Origin: Odobenus rosmarus divergens | Taxonomy: Eukaryota; Chordata; Mammalia; Carnivora; Odobenidae | Direction of reading: 5' to 3' | NCBI RefSeq assembly: GCF_000321225.1 | Contig: NW_004450466.1 | Coordinates: 1,289,423-1,353,422, forward strand | Length of the DNA: 64,000 nt | Made by a program: the position numbers and the translations under genes | Part shown: one piece after another, positions 1 through 13,252 of the stretch | Numbering within the stretch: position 1 is the stretch's first letter | How the letters are laid out: each line of letters begins with the position of its first letter | The notes under the pieces: model-generated | What the model saw: the letters and a program-made list of their open reading frames with translations, nothing else | Told to the model about the DNA's origin: nothing | Database searches by the model: none

Positions 1-57
1 TCTGCACTCGCCCTGCTTGTAATCGCTCTCTCTTTCAAATAAATAAATAAAATTAAA
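1..57 (+). mobile_element. Can-SINE, 3' tail only (cut by window edge)
   Basis: The window opens inside the CT-rich tail of a Can-SINE (ccctgcttgtaatcgctctc), followed by aaataaataaataaaatt and an A-rich end. The head lies outside the window. Confidence 0.85.
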
Positions 58-339
58 AAAAATAAACACCCTTTATTTAGAAATAACTAACTATCCTATT
101 GTCAAGCCCAGCCAAGATGGCAGCACCAGGCAGAATTGCCCATTTCCCCTAACTTCTGGGGATTGGCTCTCCCTCCCTAGCTGATGATAGAAGTCTCAGC
201 ACTATTCCAATTAGGAGGAAAAAAAAAAAGCTCTGTAAAGGGGAGTAATCATCTTTCCATATTTACCTCAGTGTTAGTAGCACCTAGAAGAGTGCCTCAT
301 GAATTAATTAGTTCTCTAAAGATTGTTAGAGCTGGTACT

Positions 340-389
340 NNNNNNNNNNNNNNNNNNNNNNNNNNNNNNNNNNNNNNNNNNNNNNNNNN
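340..389. other. Assembly gap of 50 N
   Basis: A run of exactly 50 N lies between two near-identical 47-bp sequences (291-337 and 390-436, one mismatch). The right copy runs into a poly-A tract at about 436-457. A gap with repeated flanks suggests that the two contig ends overlap or that a homopolymer region was not resolved. Confidence 0.97.
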
Positions 390-599
390 AGTGCCTCATG
401 AATTAATTAGTTCTCTAAAGATTGTTATAGCTGGTAAAAAAAAAAAAAAAAAAAAAAAGCCTAGAAAATTAGATTTTACACTTTATTTTTCTGGGTCAAT
501 GGACATCTGTAAACTTCCAGTTTGGACTAGCATATTGCTCTCCTTTTCCTGCCTTCAAAATGGTTGGTCCACACATGGGGTATACCCAGGAGGTGGGAG

Positions 600-2230
600 G
601 ATGAACTAAACAGAGGTTGATTAGAATTGTAACATTTGGGTCTTAAAAACCCTTGACAGATCCAGATTGTTAGAGTGTCTTGACTAGATATATTCCACTC
701 AGAGGCAATTGCTTCAACCTACAGGGTCAAATCAGTCACCAGCAGATCACCAGGATATCCCTCCTCCCCCTTCCTCACACAAAGCACAACTGATGGGTGT
801 AAGGTGTTCTTACCACAGCCTGGTATTTCATAAAGATGAACTGACTAATTGGTTAAAATGCAAAAAGTTTTCCTGGCAAAAATCTCTGAGTGCTAGAATT
901 GAAAGACACATGGTCACAGGACCGAGGCTATTATGGACCACATGGAAGCTGATGATATCTGAACAGCTACTGAGCAGTGACCAGGAATCAAACCAGAGTA
1001 CAGAAGAGAGAGGGAAGAAGAAAGAGCAGTGGGAGGGAGGGCAGGAGGGGCCAAGTGATAGAAAGAGAGGGGGAGAAGAAATAAGTAGAGATAGAGAAAA
1101 AAGATACAGATGAACAAATTGTCAGAGAAAAATAGAGAGGAATCAAAGGGCATAATAATTTCTGCCATTTTGGAGTTCTTATTTGCTTTTTCCTGGATTC
1201 CCTCAAGGGCTTTCTGTGTCCATGTAAAAATCCCTTTTCCATGGTCCAGTTTAAGTGTGAGGGGATTCTTTTTCTTCTCACCCAGAGGCATCCTTACAAA
1301 ATAGTCCCCATTGACCCAAGGGTTTGCTGTTTATAATCCAACGGCTCCCTCAAGATTTGCGGGATTCTGTTTGAATTCTATTTAATCCTCAGTTTGAAAC
1401 TAAGTACAAGGTCTTCTGTACCTTGGTCTATGGAACATCACAATGCCATCTCCAAGAGTCTGTCCTGATCTGAAATTTTAGGGTTTGTTGACTGGCAATC
1501 AATTCTTTTTGAGAACCCTAAGCTTAATGAATTCAGCCCAGATCTCTTTCCACAGACCCTTCCTCTCCTTATTACAAAACCCTCTGGAATTTTCTGGAAT
1601 GAAGCAGTGATAATGTATTCTACTGGCTGTTTTGTGTGGATGGGTAATGGCTCAATCTCACTAAGTGAAAAGCAGTATCGGTTATAGTGTCTCTCCATTG
1701 CCAGGCATATTCACAATGTAGACAACGATTAGTAAACAAATCTCTAATTCCATAAAGTGCAACTAAACTCCTTGCTTTCGACAGCTGTGGAACAATCTTC
1801 CTGATAAATGACTTCCTGATGCTACTACCATCGTTGTAAGCTAGCTCAGACAACTGAGGAAATACTCCCTTCCCACATAGCCCAGACGAGGCCTGTGCTA
1901 GTGATCTAGGCAATAAATCAAATCACTGGTTACATTCAGGCTGTCATTTTAAAATATTAATCTGCTGTGCTATGGAGCTATTTGTATTTAACTGCAGTAT
2001 TTAAAGAAGCTATCTCCTCCTCTAGAGCTTTGTGTATGCTTAATTCCTGCTCAGTCCTCAGCTGAGCGGCCCGTGGCAGCCATGGGCCTGAGGCACTGTG
2101 TGTACCACGCATGTGGTTAGCTGTGAATTCAACATGGCTGACATTCTTCCAAATGGCCAAGGCGATTATGCTTCTATAAACAACAGCTTTACGAGTTTCT
2201 GATGCTCAAATGTTAAGAGTTTGCATGTTC
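600..2230 (-). pseudogene. Possible decayed endogenous retrovirus fragment (envelope-like remnant)
   Basis: On the minus strand a 60-residue open frame at 1978-2160 has a heptad-like pattern and an Ala-Leu-Glu-Glu-Glu-Ile-Ala-Ser-Leu-Asn-Thr-Ala-Val string. This is reminiscent of the coiled-coil region of retroviral transmembrane envelope subunits. Downstream on the same strand (1438-1913) only stop-broken frames follow, and 914-1291 is a CT-rich stretch. No LTR pair, primer-binding site or intact gene was recognised. The fragment, if real, is non-functional. It could equally be another old repeat. Confidence 0.25.
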
Positions 2231-2565
2231 ATTGCCTCTTAACAAAAAATTTTATTGTGTCAAGGTGGGGAGTAATTTTTTTTTCCACACTGCCCACTGT
2301 GAGACAGATTCACAGGGTCTAATGGGTTTTCTGGAGGTCAAGAAGCATGTTAATCCAGAAAATTTCTGGAACTCAAGTTTATAAACTAGTAAGCCAGACA
2401 GCTTTTTGGTATAATGTGAAGTCACTCTTCAAGTCAGTACTTTCTATGGACCTTGTAAGTACAGAGATTTGCATAAAATGGGCACTCAGGAAATGTGGTT
2501 AGGATTTAATTGATACCCACTAAACAAGTGGAGATGATTGTCCAGTCAATCACATAAATAAGGTG

Positions 2566-2768
2566 TTTTTTTTTTTTTTTTAAGATTTTGTTTATTTATT
2601 TGACAGAGAGAGAGACAGCGATAGGGAACACAAGCAGGGGGAGTGGGAGAGGGAGAAGCAGGCCTCCCGCGGAGCAGGGAGCCAGATGCGGGGCTCAATC
2701 CCAGGACCCTAGGATTATGACCTGAGCTGAAGGCAGACGCTTAACCGTCTGAGCCACCCAGGCACCCA
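2566..2768 (-). mobile_element. Can-SINE (minus orientation)
   Basis: A T-run is followed by taagattttgtttatttatt, a GA-rich block, and the tRNA-derived head ending gagccacccaggcaccc. A target-site duplication close to taaggtgttt flanks both ends. Confidence 0.93.
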
Positions 2769-2894
2769 AGTAAGGTGTTTAAACACCACTGCTGTGCCTA
2801 TTCAATACCACCATAAATATTCCTACCATAGGAATTGTGTTGACTAGACTGTTATTAAAATAATTCTTTAATACAATTAAAAATATAACTAACA

Positions 2895-3600
2895 AAGGGA
2901 ACGATCTTGCACTGTTGGTGGGAATGCAAACTGGTGTGTCCACTCTGGAAAGTAGTATGGAGTTTCCTCAAAAGGTTAAAAATAGAATTACCCTATGATC
3001 CAGCAATTGCACTACTAGGTATTTACCAAAAGACTATAAAAACACTAATTCAAAGGGGTACATGTTCCCCAATGTTTATAACAGCATTATCTACAATCTC
3101 CAAATACACACACACACACACACACACATCGACTGGTGAATGGATAAAGAAGATGTATACATACACACACACACACACACACACATATACATACTGGAAT
3201 ATTATTAACCCATAAGAAAGAATGAAATCTTGCCATTTGCAATGATGTGGATTGAGCTCAAAAGTATTACACTAAGCAAAATAAGTCAGCCAGAGAAAGA
3301 CAAAAACTATATGATTTCACTCATAGGTAGAATTAAGAAACAAAACAAATGAACAAAGGGAAAGAGAGGGGTGGGGGCAATCCAAGAAACAGACTCTGGT
3401 TACCAGAGGGGAGGGTGTGGGGGGATGGGTGAAATAGGTGATGGAGATTAAGGAGGGCACTTGTGATGAGCACTAGGTGTCCTATGGAAGTGCTGAATCA
3501 CTATATTAAAAAAAAAAAACTAATATTATACTGTACGTTAACTAACTGGAATTTAAGTAAAAACAAAAAAAAATAAAAAATAGAAATAAAAAAATAATGC
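2895..3600 (+). mobile_element. L1 3' end, 5'-truncated
   Basis: This is ORF2 C-terminal sequence (cactgttggtgggaatgcaa, then ccctatgatccagcaattgc) followed by a GGGAGG-rich 3' UTR, ttaactaactggaatttaag and an A-rich tail. Two CA microsatellites have expanded within it. It is non-coding, broken by stops. Confidence 0.92.
3106..3128. repeat. (CA)n microsatellite within L1
   Basis: This is an uninterrupted CA dinucleotide run. A second similar run lies at about 3163-3185. Both interrupt the L1 ORF2 remnant. Confidence 0.9.
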
Positions 3601-5829
3601 ATGCCTGCTAGCTTCCCTCTAGGAAGGAATCAGCATGAAGTTTTATTTCATAAGTTAGCAAAAACAAACCACCAACTATCAACTATAGAGTCTTTTAGAA
3701 AGAACAGTAACTATGTAACATAAATGTAAGCTTTGTAACTCCAAAATTTCTTATTCAAATAGACAGACTATACTGCCATTTACTCTCTAAAACTCACTGG
3801 AAGAAACTTACTCCTTTTCCTCCGGAGGCAATGATTTATGATAAGCATAAAACATTTCATTAACTATAGCATAGGTAAATAAAATCAAATGTCATAATTA
3901 ATTATGAAATGACCAAATATACAACTTACTAGAATTAAAGAACAAAGATAACAAGCACCTTAGATTTATTTGATACCTTATCATTACAAAGCACTTTCAT
4001 ATACCTTATCTTAATACATACCCACATGATGCTTTAAAAATATTGTGTTTTTACAACCCCTCCTAACCCATATTTCTGCCAGAGCACAAATGGTCATGCC
4101 TCTGTTCTTACAAACACTCTCCAGAGTGCCTCATCCTTAAAATCACACATCTTGGTCTTTTGAAGATGAAAATTTCAAACTTCTTTTTTCAACTCATGGT
4201 AAGAGGCAAAATTAAAAGTGAAATGACTTAGCATTAATCTCTGGAGTGTATCAAACTGCCATTAATAGGGGGGATTACTAAACTTTCAAAAATTTTTTTA
4301 AAATTTCTTCATTTGCATTTTCATTTTACCAGCTTTGTGACTGCCTGCTTTGTTCTGGTCGAAGAACTTTTCCTAAGACAATAGTTTAGGTGTTGGAAAA
4401 ACCATTCTTCTTTATTTTTATTTGCATCTTCTTTGTGGCTTCAGAACAGGGGACTGCTTTGTAGTCTCAGCTCTACTATAACCTGAGATTCAAGTGTTTT
4501 GCCAATAAAATGAGGGAGTTGAATACAAGAATCTCTCAGATCCTGTGCCAGTTTCGGTTCTGTAATTCTTATTTCGGTAATACTTTCCTTTTATAGCACC
4601 TTGTTCATTAGTCTTTTCTCGGCCTCACTATTCAGATTAGAACTTTTTTTTTTTTTACATGCAAACATAAGTCCTGAATCTTACCACAAGAATGTCATGT
4701 TACTAACGCTAATAATGATAATAATTAATGATGATAATACTGCCATATTTAATGCTTACCAACTGCCATGAAATCTATATACAAAAAAAAAATATAACAA
4801 TCCTGTGAAGGATGCATTGTGATCCCAATTTTTCATATTGAAAAAAAACCTAAAGCTCAGAATTTAATTCCCCAAATGCAAGCTATAGTCATACTATTAA
4901 TAAGATATCTTATTTTCAAACTGTCAGAATACCATTTTACACTCCAACTCACAGGGCAGAATTGCCAAGGTAGTGGGAGGCATGGATGAGCTCATCTATG
5001 AAATGTACGTATTTTTCAAAATCTGCTCATAAATTCACTATGAACTCATTTTCTCCTGCCAAAAACAAACAAACAAACCCTTACAAAAGCAGAAAAATTT
5101 GCAATTCTCATGCCATTTCATGGTAAAATGAAAGCATGCACAGGTAGATCCAAAATAGTATTTCTGGAACCACCGATGTAGAACCTCAGTATTAAGAATT
5201 GAATCCTAGAGTTCTAGAAACTGGCAACAAAAAGAGTGACTGTTGAAAATTTAGGCATTTGTTTTTGGTATTCTAGACAGGAAAAAAAGAAAATATGTGT
5301 GAGTGTAACTTAACACTCACATATTTTGTCAATAAACTAAAAAAATATTGTGAAAAAATTATGCAAATTATATATATATTACATGAACAGCAGGGCACAA
5401 AGGTTTGAATTTGAATTTCTTCTTCCTTGAAAACAGTGTTGCTTAAAAAATAGATATATTGTTATTGCCATTGTAGATAATGCCTTCTCTCAAAAGAAAA
5501 AGAGAGGCATACAGTAAATTATAGGAAAACTGCCCCCAAATACAGATAATTCATATCTTAACCATCCATTCCGGTATACTCTTCTGTGTAATTGTCCCAT
5601 CAATTATGAGGCCTTCTATTTTGTTAGGTGGGAACAAACACTATTCCTGACCTAGATGAGCACTGGGCACTGTCATACCGAGATCTTTTGGTGGCCCTTA
5701 CCTAATTCCTGGGTAGTTTCCTCACATGCCTGCACTTATCATTATTCAGCTGATTTCTCAAGGGAACCCTCTGCAGGATTTTTTTTTTAGAGTAAGCATT
5801 CCCACTACTGTGTTCCTTTGGATGGATGC

Positions 5830-6031
5830 TTTTTTTTTTTTTTTTAAGATTTTATTTATTTATTTGACAGAGAGAGACACAGCGAGAGAGGGAATACAAG
5901 CAGGGGAAGTGGGAGAGGGAGAAGCAGGCTTCCCGCGGAGCAGGAAGCCCGATGCGGGGCTCGATCCCAGGACCCTGGGATCATGACCTGAGCCGAAGGT
6001 GGACTTAACAACTAAGCCACCCAGGCGCCCC
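5830..6031 (-). mobile_element. Can-SINE (minus orientation)
   Basis: A T-run is followed by aagattttatttatttattt, gacagagagagacacagcga and a head ending gccacccaggcgcccc. It is flanked by tggatgcttt and tggattcttt. Intact full-length form. Confidence 0.94.
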
Positions 6032-6999
6032 TGGATTCTTTATTTCACACATGTAACTGGCAACCTATAGATCAAATATCTCCAGAATTTAGACGTTGTT
6101 TGACATGCCTTGTGTTGGTTCTCATACTGTTTTATTTCATGTTGCTTACCAATTAAATGAGATTTTCAGACTTTCTAATTGTAATCAAGAGGGAATAATG
6201 GACTGGAAATACCCTTCCACATGAACAATCAAAAAGGGAACAAAGTATATGGTTTTCAATATACTGGAGATCTGTCAAGGAAGGACAGTGTCCCCAAGGA
6301 AACAAAAAACAAACAAGGTGAGCCTTGTGATTACTTCGGCTAACTGCCTGGATGTAGTTTTCAGGTCACTGCACAAGGAGAGGGAACTCAGGTGGAGTCT
6401 ATTAGACTCTTTGAATGGAAAAGACAGAGCTAAAAATCTGGGCAGACAAAGGTAGCTAAAGGTCATAGGCATAATGTCAAAAAGAAGAGAACTCAACAGA
6501 AAGAAAACTTTGACAATCTGCAGAGGGTTCCTCTTGAGCAATCAAGTGAGTCATGATAAGTGCACACATTGAAACTACCCAAGGCCTGGTTAAGACACAT
6601 CAAAAGGATTAGTTCGAACAGTGCACAGCACTCACCAAGACCAGAAATAGTGCTTGTTTCTACCTGGAAGCCTTGAAAAATTTATCATTCATGAGTCAGT
6701 AGGCAGAGTACACAGCAGAGTCTTGCTTCAGTATTGAGGAATAATTAGCCCAAAGATGAGCACTACTTCATTTCCACTTAACAAATTCTAAAAGCAACAT
6801 CCAAAAAACCAAACTGTTTCCATGTGACTTAACTATATCTCAGAGCAAAGTTCAGTAACATTTATAGGATGCCAATAATATCCACCAACCAGTGAGGTAA
6901 TATTTGTAATGTCTGGCATCCAGTATAAAATTACCAGGCATGTGAAGTAGGAGAAAAATGTGACACATAACGAAGAGAAAAACTGATCAGTCAAAATGG

Positions 7000-8177
7000 A
7001 CACAGATGTTAGAATTGGCCGTCAAGGACATCAAAAGAGTGATAAATTTTGCATGTGTTCAAAAAGTGAAGTAGAGAAAGACAGTGTCAAGGGAATAAGA
7101 AGAGAAGTCACAGACGGGGAGAAAATATTTTCAAAAGGCACAGGTGATAAAGGACTATTATCCAAAATAGTCAGAAGAGTTTTAAAACTCAAGATAAAAA
7201 AAAAAAACTTAAAAAGTCCTTCTTAAAAACATTGCCAAAGAAGATATGCAGATGGTGTAAGCATTTAAAAAGATGCTACAAGTCAGATGTCATCAGGGAA
7301 ATGCCAATTAAAACAACAATATACCACTACACACCTATTAGAATGGCCAAACACTGGAACACAGACAACACCAAATGTTAAAGAGGATCCACAGTGACAG
7401 GAACTCTCCTTCTTTGCTAGTGGGAATGCAAACTGGTACAGCCACTTCAAAAGTCAGTCTGACTTTTGACAAAACAAAATATACTCTTACCATACAATTC
7501 AGCAATTATGCTTCTTGGCATTTACCCAAAGAAATTGATAACTTATGTTCACACAAAAATTTGCATATGGATGTTTTATAGCAGCTTTGTTCTTAATTGC
7601 CAAAACTTGGAAGCAACCAAGATGTTCTTCGGTAGGTCAATGGATAAACAAACTGTGACACATCTAGACAATGGAATATTGTTCAGTGCTAAAATCAACT
7701 ATCAAGCCACATAAAAGACATGGAGTAAACTTAAATGCACTGTATGATTCCAACAGTATGACATTCTTCAAAAAAAAAAAAACTATGGAGATAGTAAAAA
7801 GATCAGTGGTTGTCAGGGATTCAGGGATAGGGGGTGATGAATAGGTGGAACACAGGATTTTTAAGGTAAAGTACTCTGTATGATACCATGATGACAGACA
7901 CACATCATTATATATTTGTCCAAGCCCATAAAGTATAAACCACCGGCCATGAACCATAATGTAAACATGGTCTTTGGGTGATAATGATGTGTCAGCGTAG
8001 GTTTATCAATTGTAAAAGAAAATATACCACTTTCAAGGACAATGGAGTGTTAGTAATAAGGGCAGGCTATGGATATGTGGGGGTAAAAGGTACATGGGAA
8101 ATCACTATACCCACCCCTCAATTCCTCTGTGAACTTAAAACTTCTCTAAGAAAATTAAGTCTTAATAAAAAAAAAAG
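7000..8177 (+). mobile_element. Old L1 3' portion
   Basis: ORF2-terminal motifs are recognisable though diverged (catcagggaaatgccaatta, then tatagcagctttgttcttaa). A 3' UTR and an A-run follow at 8167-8177. Stops and indels in every frame show long decay. The 5' boundary is uncertain. Confidence 0.7.
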
Positions 8178-8399
8178 TAAAGTACAGACATGGAAGATAC
8201 AAGGAACAAACTTGAACTTCCTGAGATGGAAACTGAAATATTTGGGATGAAAAATACAGTGGCTTGGATTAATAACAGATTAAATATGATTGAAGAAAAG
8301 GTGAGTGAATTTAAACACATCGCAATAGAAATAATCCAAAGTGAAACACAGAAAAAAAGGAAAGAGAGAGAGAAAGAGAAAAGATAAACATTCCATCAG

Positions 8400-10557
8400 T
8401 GGGTTATGGGACAACTTCAAAAGACCTAATATATTTATAAGGGGAATCTCCAAAAGGTAGAGACAGAAAGAATATTTAGAGAAATAGCCAAAATGTTTCC
8501 AAATTTGAAGAAAACTGCAGACTCACAGTCCCAATTGATTCAATAAACCCCACATACCAGAAACACAAAGAGAACCACACCATGGTACAACATTATCATA
8601 TTGTGCAACTGAGTAAAGAAAACATTGTCTTAATAGCAACTAGGGAGAAAAGAAGACATGCCCAGAGGAACAAAGATGAGGGCAACAATGGATTTCTCAC
8701 TGAGAACAAGAAGAGCATGTAAACACAAAGATGATGGAAAAATATCTTCCAAGTTTTTTTTTTAAATGGCATTCAGAATTATATGAGTATCTCAAAAATG
8801 CAGTAAAAGCATTAGACAAACTACAACATCTGTTTCTGATCAAAACTCTCCACATACTGGAAATAGAAGATGACTGTCTCAACTGGGTAAATGGCATCTA
8901 CAAAAAGCCTACAACTAATATAGTTAACAAAGAAAGCAATGTGTTCCATCTAAGACTGAGAATAAGGCCAGGATATGTGCTTTTGTCACTTCTACTTGGT
9001 ATCATATTGGAAATCTTAGCCAGAGCAATAAGGCAATCAAAATTGTATCAGGTTTCTTTTTGTGTGAAAAATGATAGTGGATTCTAAAATTCATTTTGAA
9101 ATAATTCAGAGGTTCTAAAATAGATAAGTAACTGAAAAAAAAAAGTTGGAGGACTAACAATGATTTTAAGACTGATTATAAAGTAAAACTGCAGTAATCC
9201 ATACTGTGTGGTATTGGCATACATATGGATGAATAGATAAATGGAACAGAACAATCTAGAAATAGATCAACACATATATGGAAAAAAAAATTTTATTAAA
9301 GGTGCAAAAGCAATTCAGTAAAGAAAGGATAGTGCTTTCAAAAAATGGTTCCAGGACCACTGGATATCAATATGCAAAATAATAAACTTAGGTCTGTAAC
9401 CACATGTGGTCTAGAAACCACATTAGAAAATTACCTCAAAAATGTATGATGGGCCTATATGTAAAATATAAAACTATAAAAACCTTACACAAATACAAAA
9501 TACAAAAACAGTAAAAATGGGCAAAATTAACACTTAACTAAAAAAGATACATGGACAGCAAATGACAGATGCTTGAAACCATCAGTCGTCAGAGAAATGC
9601 AAAATAAAACCACTATAAGATAACACTACACTACACATATATAAGAATTGCAAAAATCTAAAAGACTGGGCTTACAAAGTGTTAGAAGTGTGTAATGACC
9701 TGGAACTCCCATACATTGGTGATGGAAATTTAAAATGGTACAACCACTTGGAAAAATTATCTTAAAAATTAAATCTATTCATAATAGATGTTCCAGCTAT
9801 TTTACTCTTAGGTATTTATTCAAGAGAAATGTGTATAAATATTTGTATGGACATATGTTTACAAGTTTCCAAACGGCTTTATTTTTAGTAGCTAAAAACT
9901 AGAAACAAACCAATTGTCCCTCAAAAGGTGAATGCATAAACAAACTTTGATATTTTATTACAATGAAATGCTATGCAGCAATACAAAGAAATGATCTATT
10001 GCTGAATCCTACAACATGGATGGGTTTCAAAATAATTACACTGGGCGCCTGGGTGGCTCAGTTGGTTAAGCTACTGCCTTCGGCTCAGGTCATGATCCTG
10101 GAGTCCCAGGATCGAGTCCCACATCGGGCTCCCTGCTCAGCGGGAAGTCTGCTTCTCCCTCTGACCCTCCCCCGTCTCATGTGCTCTCTCTCTCATTCTC
10201 TCTCATTCTCTCTGTCTCAAATAATAAAATCTCAAAAAAAAAATAATTACACTGAGTCAATCAAACCACACAAAAGAAGAATGCATAGTGCATGCTCTAT
10301 TTATACAAAAATCTACAAAATGCCAAATTAAAAGTATTCTATAGCATCATAAAGGGGATCAGTGATTGCCCTGTCATGGAGGGAGTTAAGAGGGATGGCT
10401 TCACTGAGGCATGAATACAGGGTTAGGGATATGTTGGTTATATTGTCAGTGGTGATGGCTCCATAGAGGTATAACGCAGATCAAACTTAACAAATAGTAC
10501 ACTTTAAATATGTAAACTTACATTTTGTCAATTTTACTTCAATAAACCTGATTTTAA
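8400..10557 (+). mobile_element. Old L1 ORF2/3' UTR remnant, interrupted by a Can-SINE
   Basis: A plus-strand frame at 8731-9087 keeps recognisable reverse-transcriptase-like wording (Lys-Ala-Leu-Asp-Lys-Leu-Gln-His, then Ile-Tyr-Lys-Lys-Pro-Thr-Thr-Asn-Ile). Later ORF2 blocks follow at about 9225-9360 and 9560-10020, and a 3' UTR ends near caataaacctgattttaaat. It is broken by many stops and by the SINE at 10044-10241. Confidence 0.75.
10044..10241 (+). mobile_element. Can-SINE with 13-bp target-site duplication
   Basis: The head gcgcctgggtggctcagttg, a CT-rich region, aaataataaaatctc and an A-tail are present. The exact repeat aataattacactg flanks both ends. It is inserted in old L1 sequence. 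Confidence 0.96.
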
Positions 10558-10761
10558 ATTTTCAAACTTCCAGCTTCTCTTGAGAAACTGGGGGCTCCAG
10601 CTGCATTGCATCTGCATGATTATGTGGCCATGGAAGCTGTATTTTTCCAAGTCACTTGCTCTAAGTTTGCCATAGTCCTGTCTTTTTTTGTTGCCCTTAT
10701 CCTGTTTGATTCATTTATTTGACTGCTTTAGAGATCTGAATTTATGACTATCAATTGATTT

Positions 10762-10957
10762 TTTTTTAAAGATTTTATTTATTTATTTGACAGAGAGTGA
10801 CACAGCGAGAGAGAGAACACAAGCAGGGGGAGTGGGAGAGGGAGAAGCAGGCTCCCCGCTGAGCAGGGAGCCCGATACAGGGCTCGATCCCAGGACCCTG
10901 GGATCATGACCTGAGCCAAAGGCAGACGCTTAAATGACCGAGCCACCCAGGTGCCCC
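10762..10957 (-). mobile_element. Can-SINE (minus orientation)
   Basis: A T-run is followed by aaagattttatttatttatt, a GA-rich block and a head ending gccacccaggtgcccc. It is flanked by the exact 13-bp duplication tatcaattgattt. It lies about 0.5 kb from an oppositely oriented copy. Confidence 0.96.
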
Positions 10958-10983
10958 TATCAATTGATTTGTCTTCTGTTAAC

Positions 10984-11083
10984 AAAGGGATGCTAAAATA
11001 GATTCTTCCATCACCATAAAGGGAGGAACTATCCAAATTCATTCTATGGCATCCTGTTATTCGGTCCCAACTGATTTTCCAAA
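10984..11083. repeat. Local direct duplication, copy 1
   Basis: The segment starting aaagggatgctaaaatag and ending ctgattttccaaaactat recurs at 12088-12168 in the same orientation. Copy 1 has an extra 20 nt (attcttccatcaccataaag) after the first 18 bases. Confidence 0.9.
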
Positions 11084-11837
11084 ACTATTTCTGAACACTC
11101 TCTCCGCCAGCTCATACATACAAAAGCTCTCTATTTCTTACTCACTATTGCCTGCATTTCCAAACAAGCTGTATGTGTTGGGTTTGCTCACTTGGTATGT
11201 TAACAAGATCCCTGTTTACACCATCAGCATAGAAAGGAAGGAAGAATAAAAAAGGACTCAGGGTTCAGAATTTTCATTTCTATCAAATGCTAATTGGAAA
11301 GTCATCTTATGTCTCTAGAAAGAAAAGAACCTATGCCAGAAAAATAATTTCTTACCATTTGGTACAAAATATAAGAGGCTTAAAAATAAATGACCTCTCT
11401 GACAATGAGAGGTTGTAAAAGTTATCATCAACCATTTCATCATGGTGTAGGTGTGATGGGCCAAGTGATGCCCAAAATCTTTCTACTGTCCTTAGTCCTA
11501 AATCTTCAATGTCAGCATATTGCTGAATCAAGTCAGTAAATTCCAAATTATGTTGGGTCAACCGAAGTTAAAGATGATATTTTAATCTTTTTTTTCTCCT
11601 GTACAGTCACCCCAACCATGCCACCTTTTGTTTGAAATATTCTTTTTATTCACTTTCTTCCAAAGATAAAGAATAATAAATGTATTAAGTGACTTCATAA
11701 CATTAATTTCACTTTTGATAATTTCTGCTTAGATAGTATTAAATATGAGATAATTATTGTTTCTATATTTTGCATGCCTGCCTTAAATTTATCCCCACAT
11801 ATATCAATATTTATAATAGTTTCACATGATATACTTA

Positions 11838-13024
<1,187 letters not shown>

Positions 13025-13252
13025 CTGTAATGGTTATTTTTGCTGACCACTTAGATGTCCCATCCAGTACACTCTGCTTGGCTGCTTTTGTGTACTGCAC
13101 AAAATCTTCTTTAGAAATCTGAAACATTTCCTGAATTACTTCAAACACCTCCGGCCTGTTTTTCTCCCTAATCTTCATTCTTTCTTTCATAGCCGTAATA
13201 ATGGTCTGAGTCTTGTCTTCGGCACCATGCTTAGAACTCTTTTCTGCTGCTC
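13025..13252 (-). CDS. UNC13C: UNC13C exon, C1-C2B linker and first strand of C2B
   Basis: This 228-nt exon comprises two bases completing Arg, 75 codons ([18 protein letters not shown] onward to [11 protein letters not shown]) and one trailing base. The acceptor is ccattatag|GA and the donor ACAG|gtaaaa. It encodes the charged helical linker joining C1 to C2B, and its last codons form the first beta strand of C2B. The middle portion, [18 protein letters not shown], fits Munc13-3 rather than Munc13-1, supporting the paralogue call. In the family this linker positions C1 and C2B rigidly on the MUN domain so that both can engage the membrane. The intron to the next exon is only 1,044 nt. The frame is intact. 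Confidence 0.96.

Noticed and set aside
184..609. 141-codon plus-strand frame across the N gap
   Set aside because: It runs through 50 undetermined bases and a poly-A tract, so it is an artefact.
709..1291. Overlapping plus and minus frames of 97-134 codons
   Set aside because: They are low-complexity GA/CT-rich sequence open on both strands, with no protein family recognised.
8731..9087. 118-codon frame as a host gene
   Set aside because: The wording is that of a decayed L1 ORF2 reverse transcriptase, and the flanks are L1 as well.
10044..10140. tRNA-like heads of the Can-SINEs as possible tRNA genes
   Set aside because: They are tRNA-derived but lack an intact cloverleaf and are followed by CT-rich bodies and A-tails with target-site duplications, so they are SINEs.
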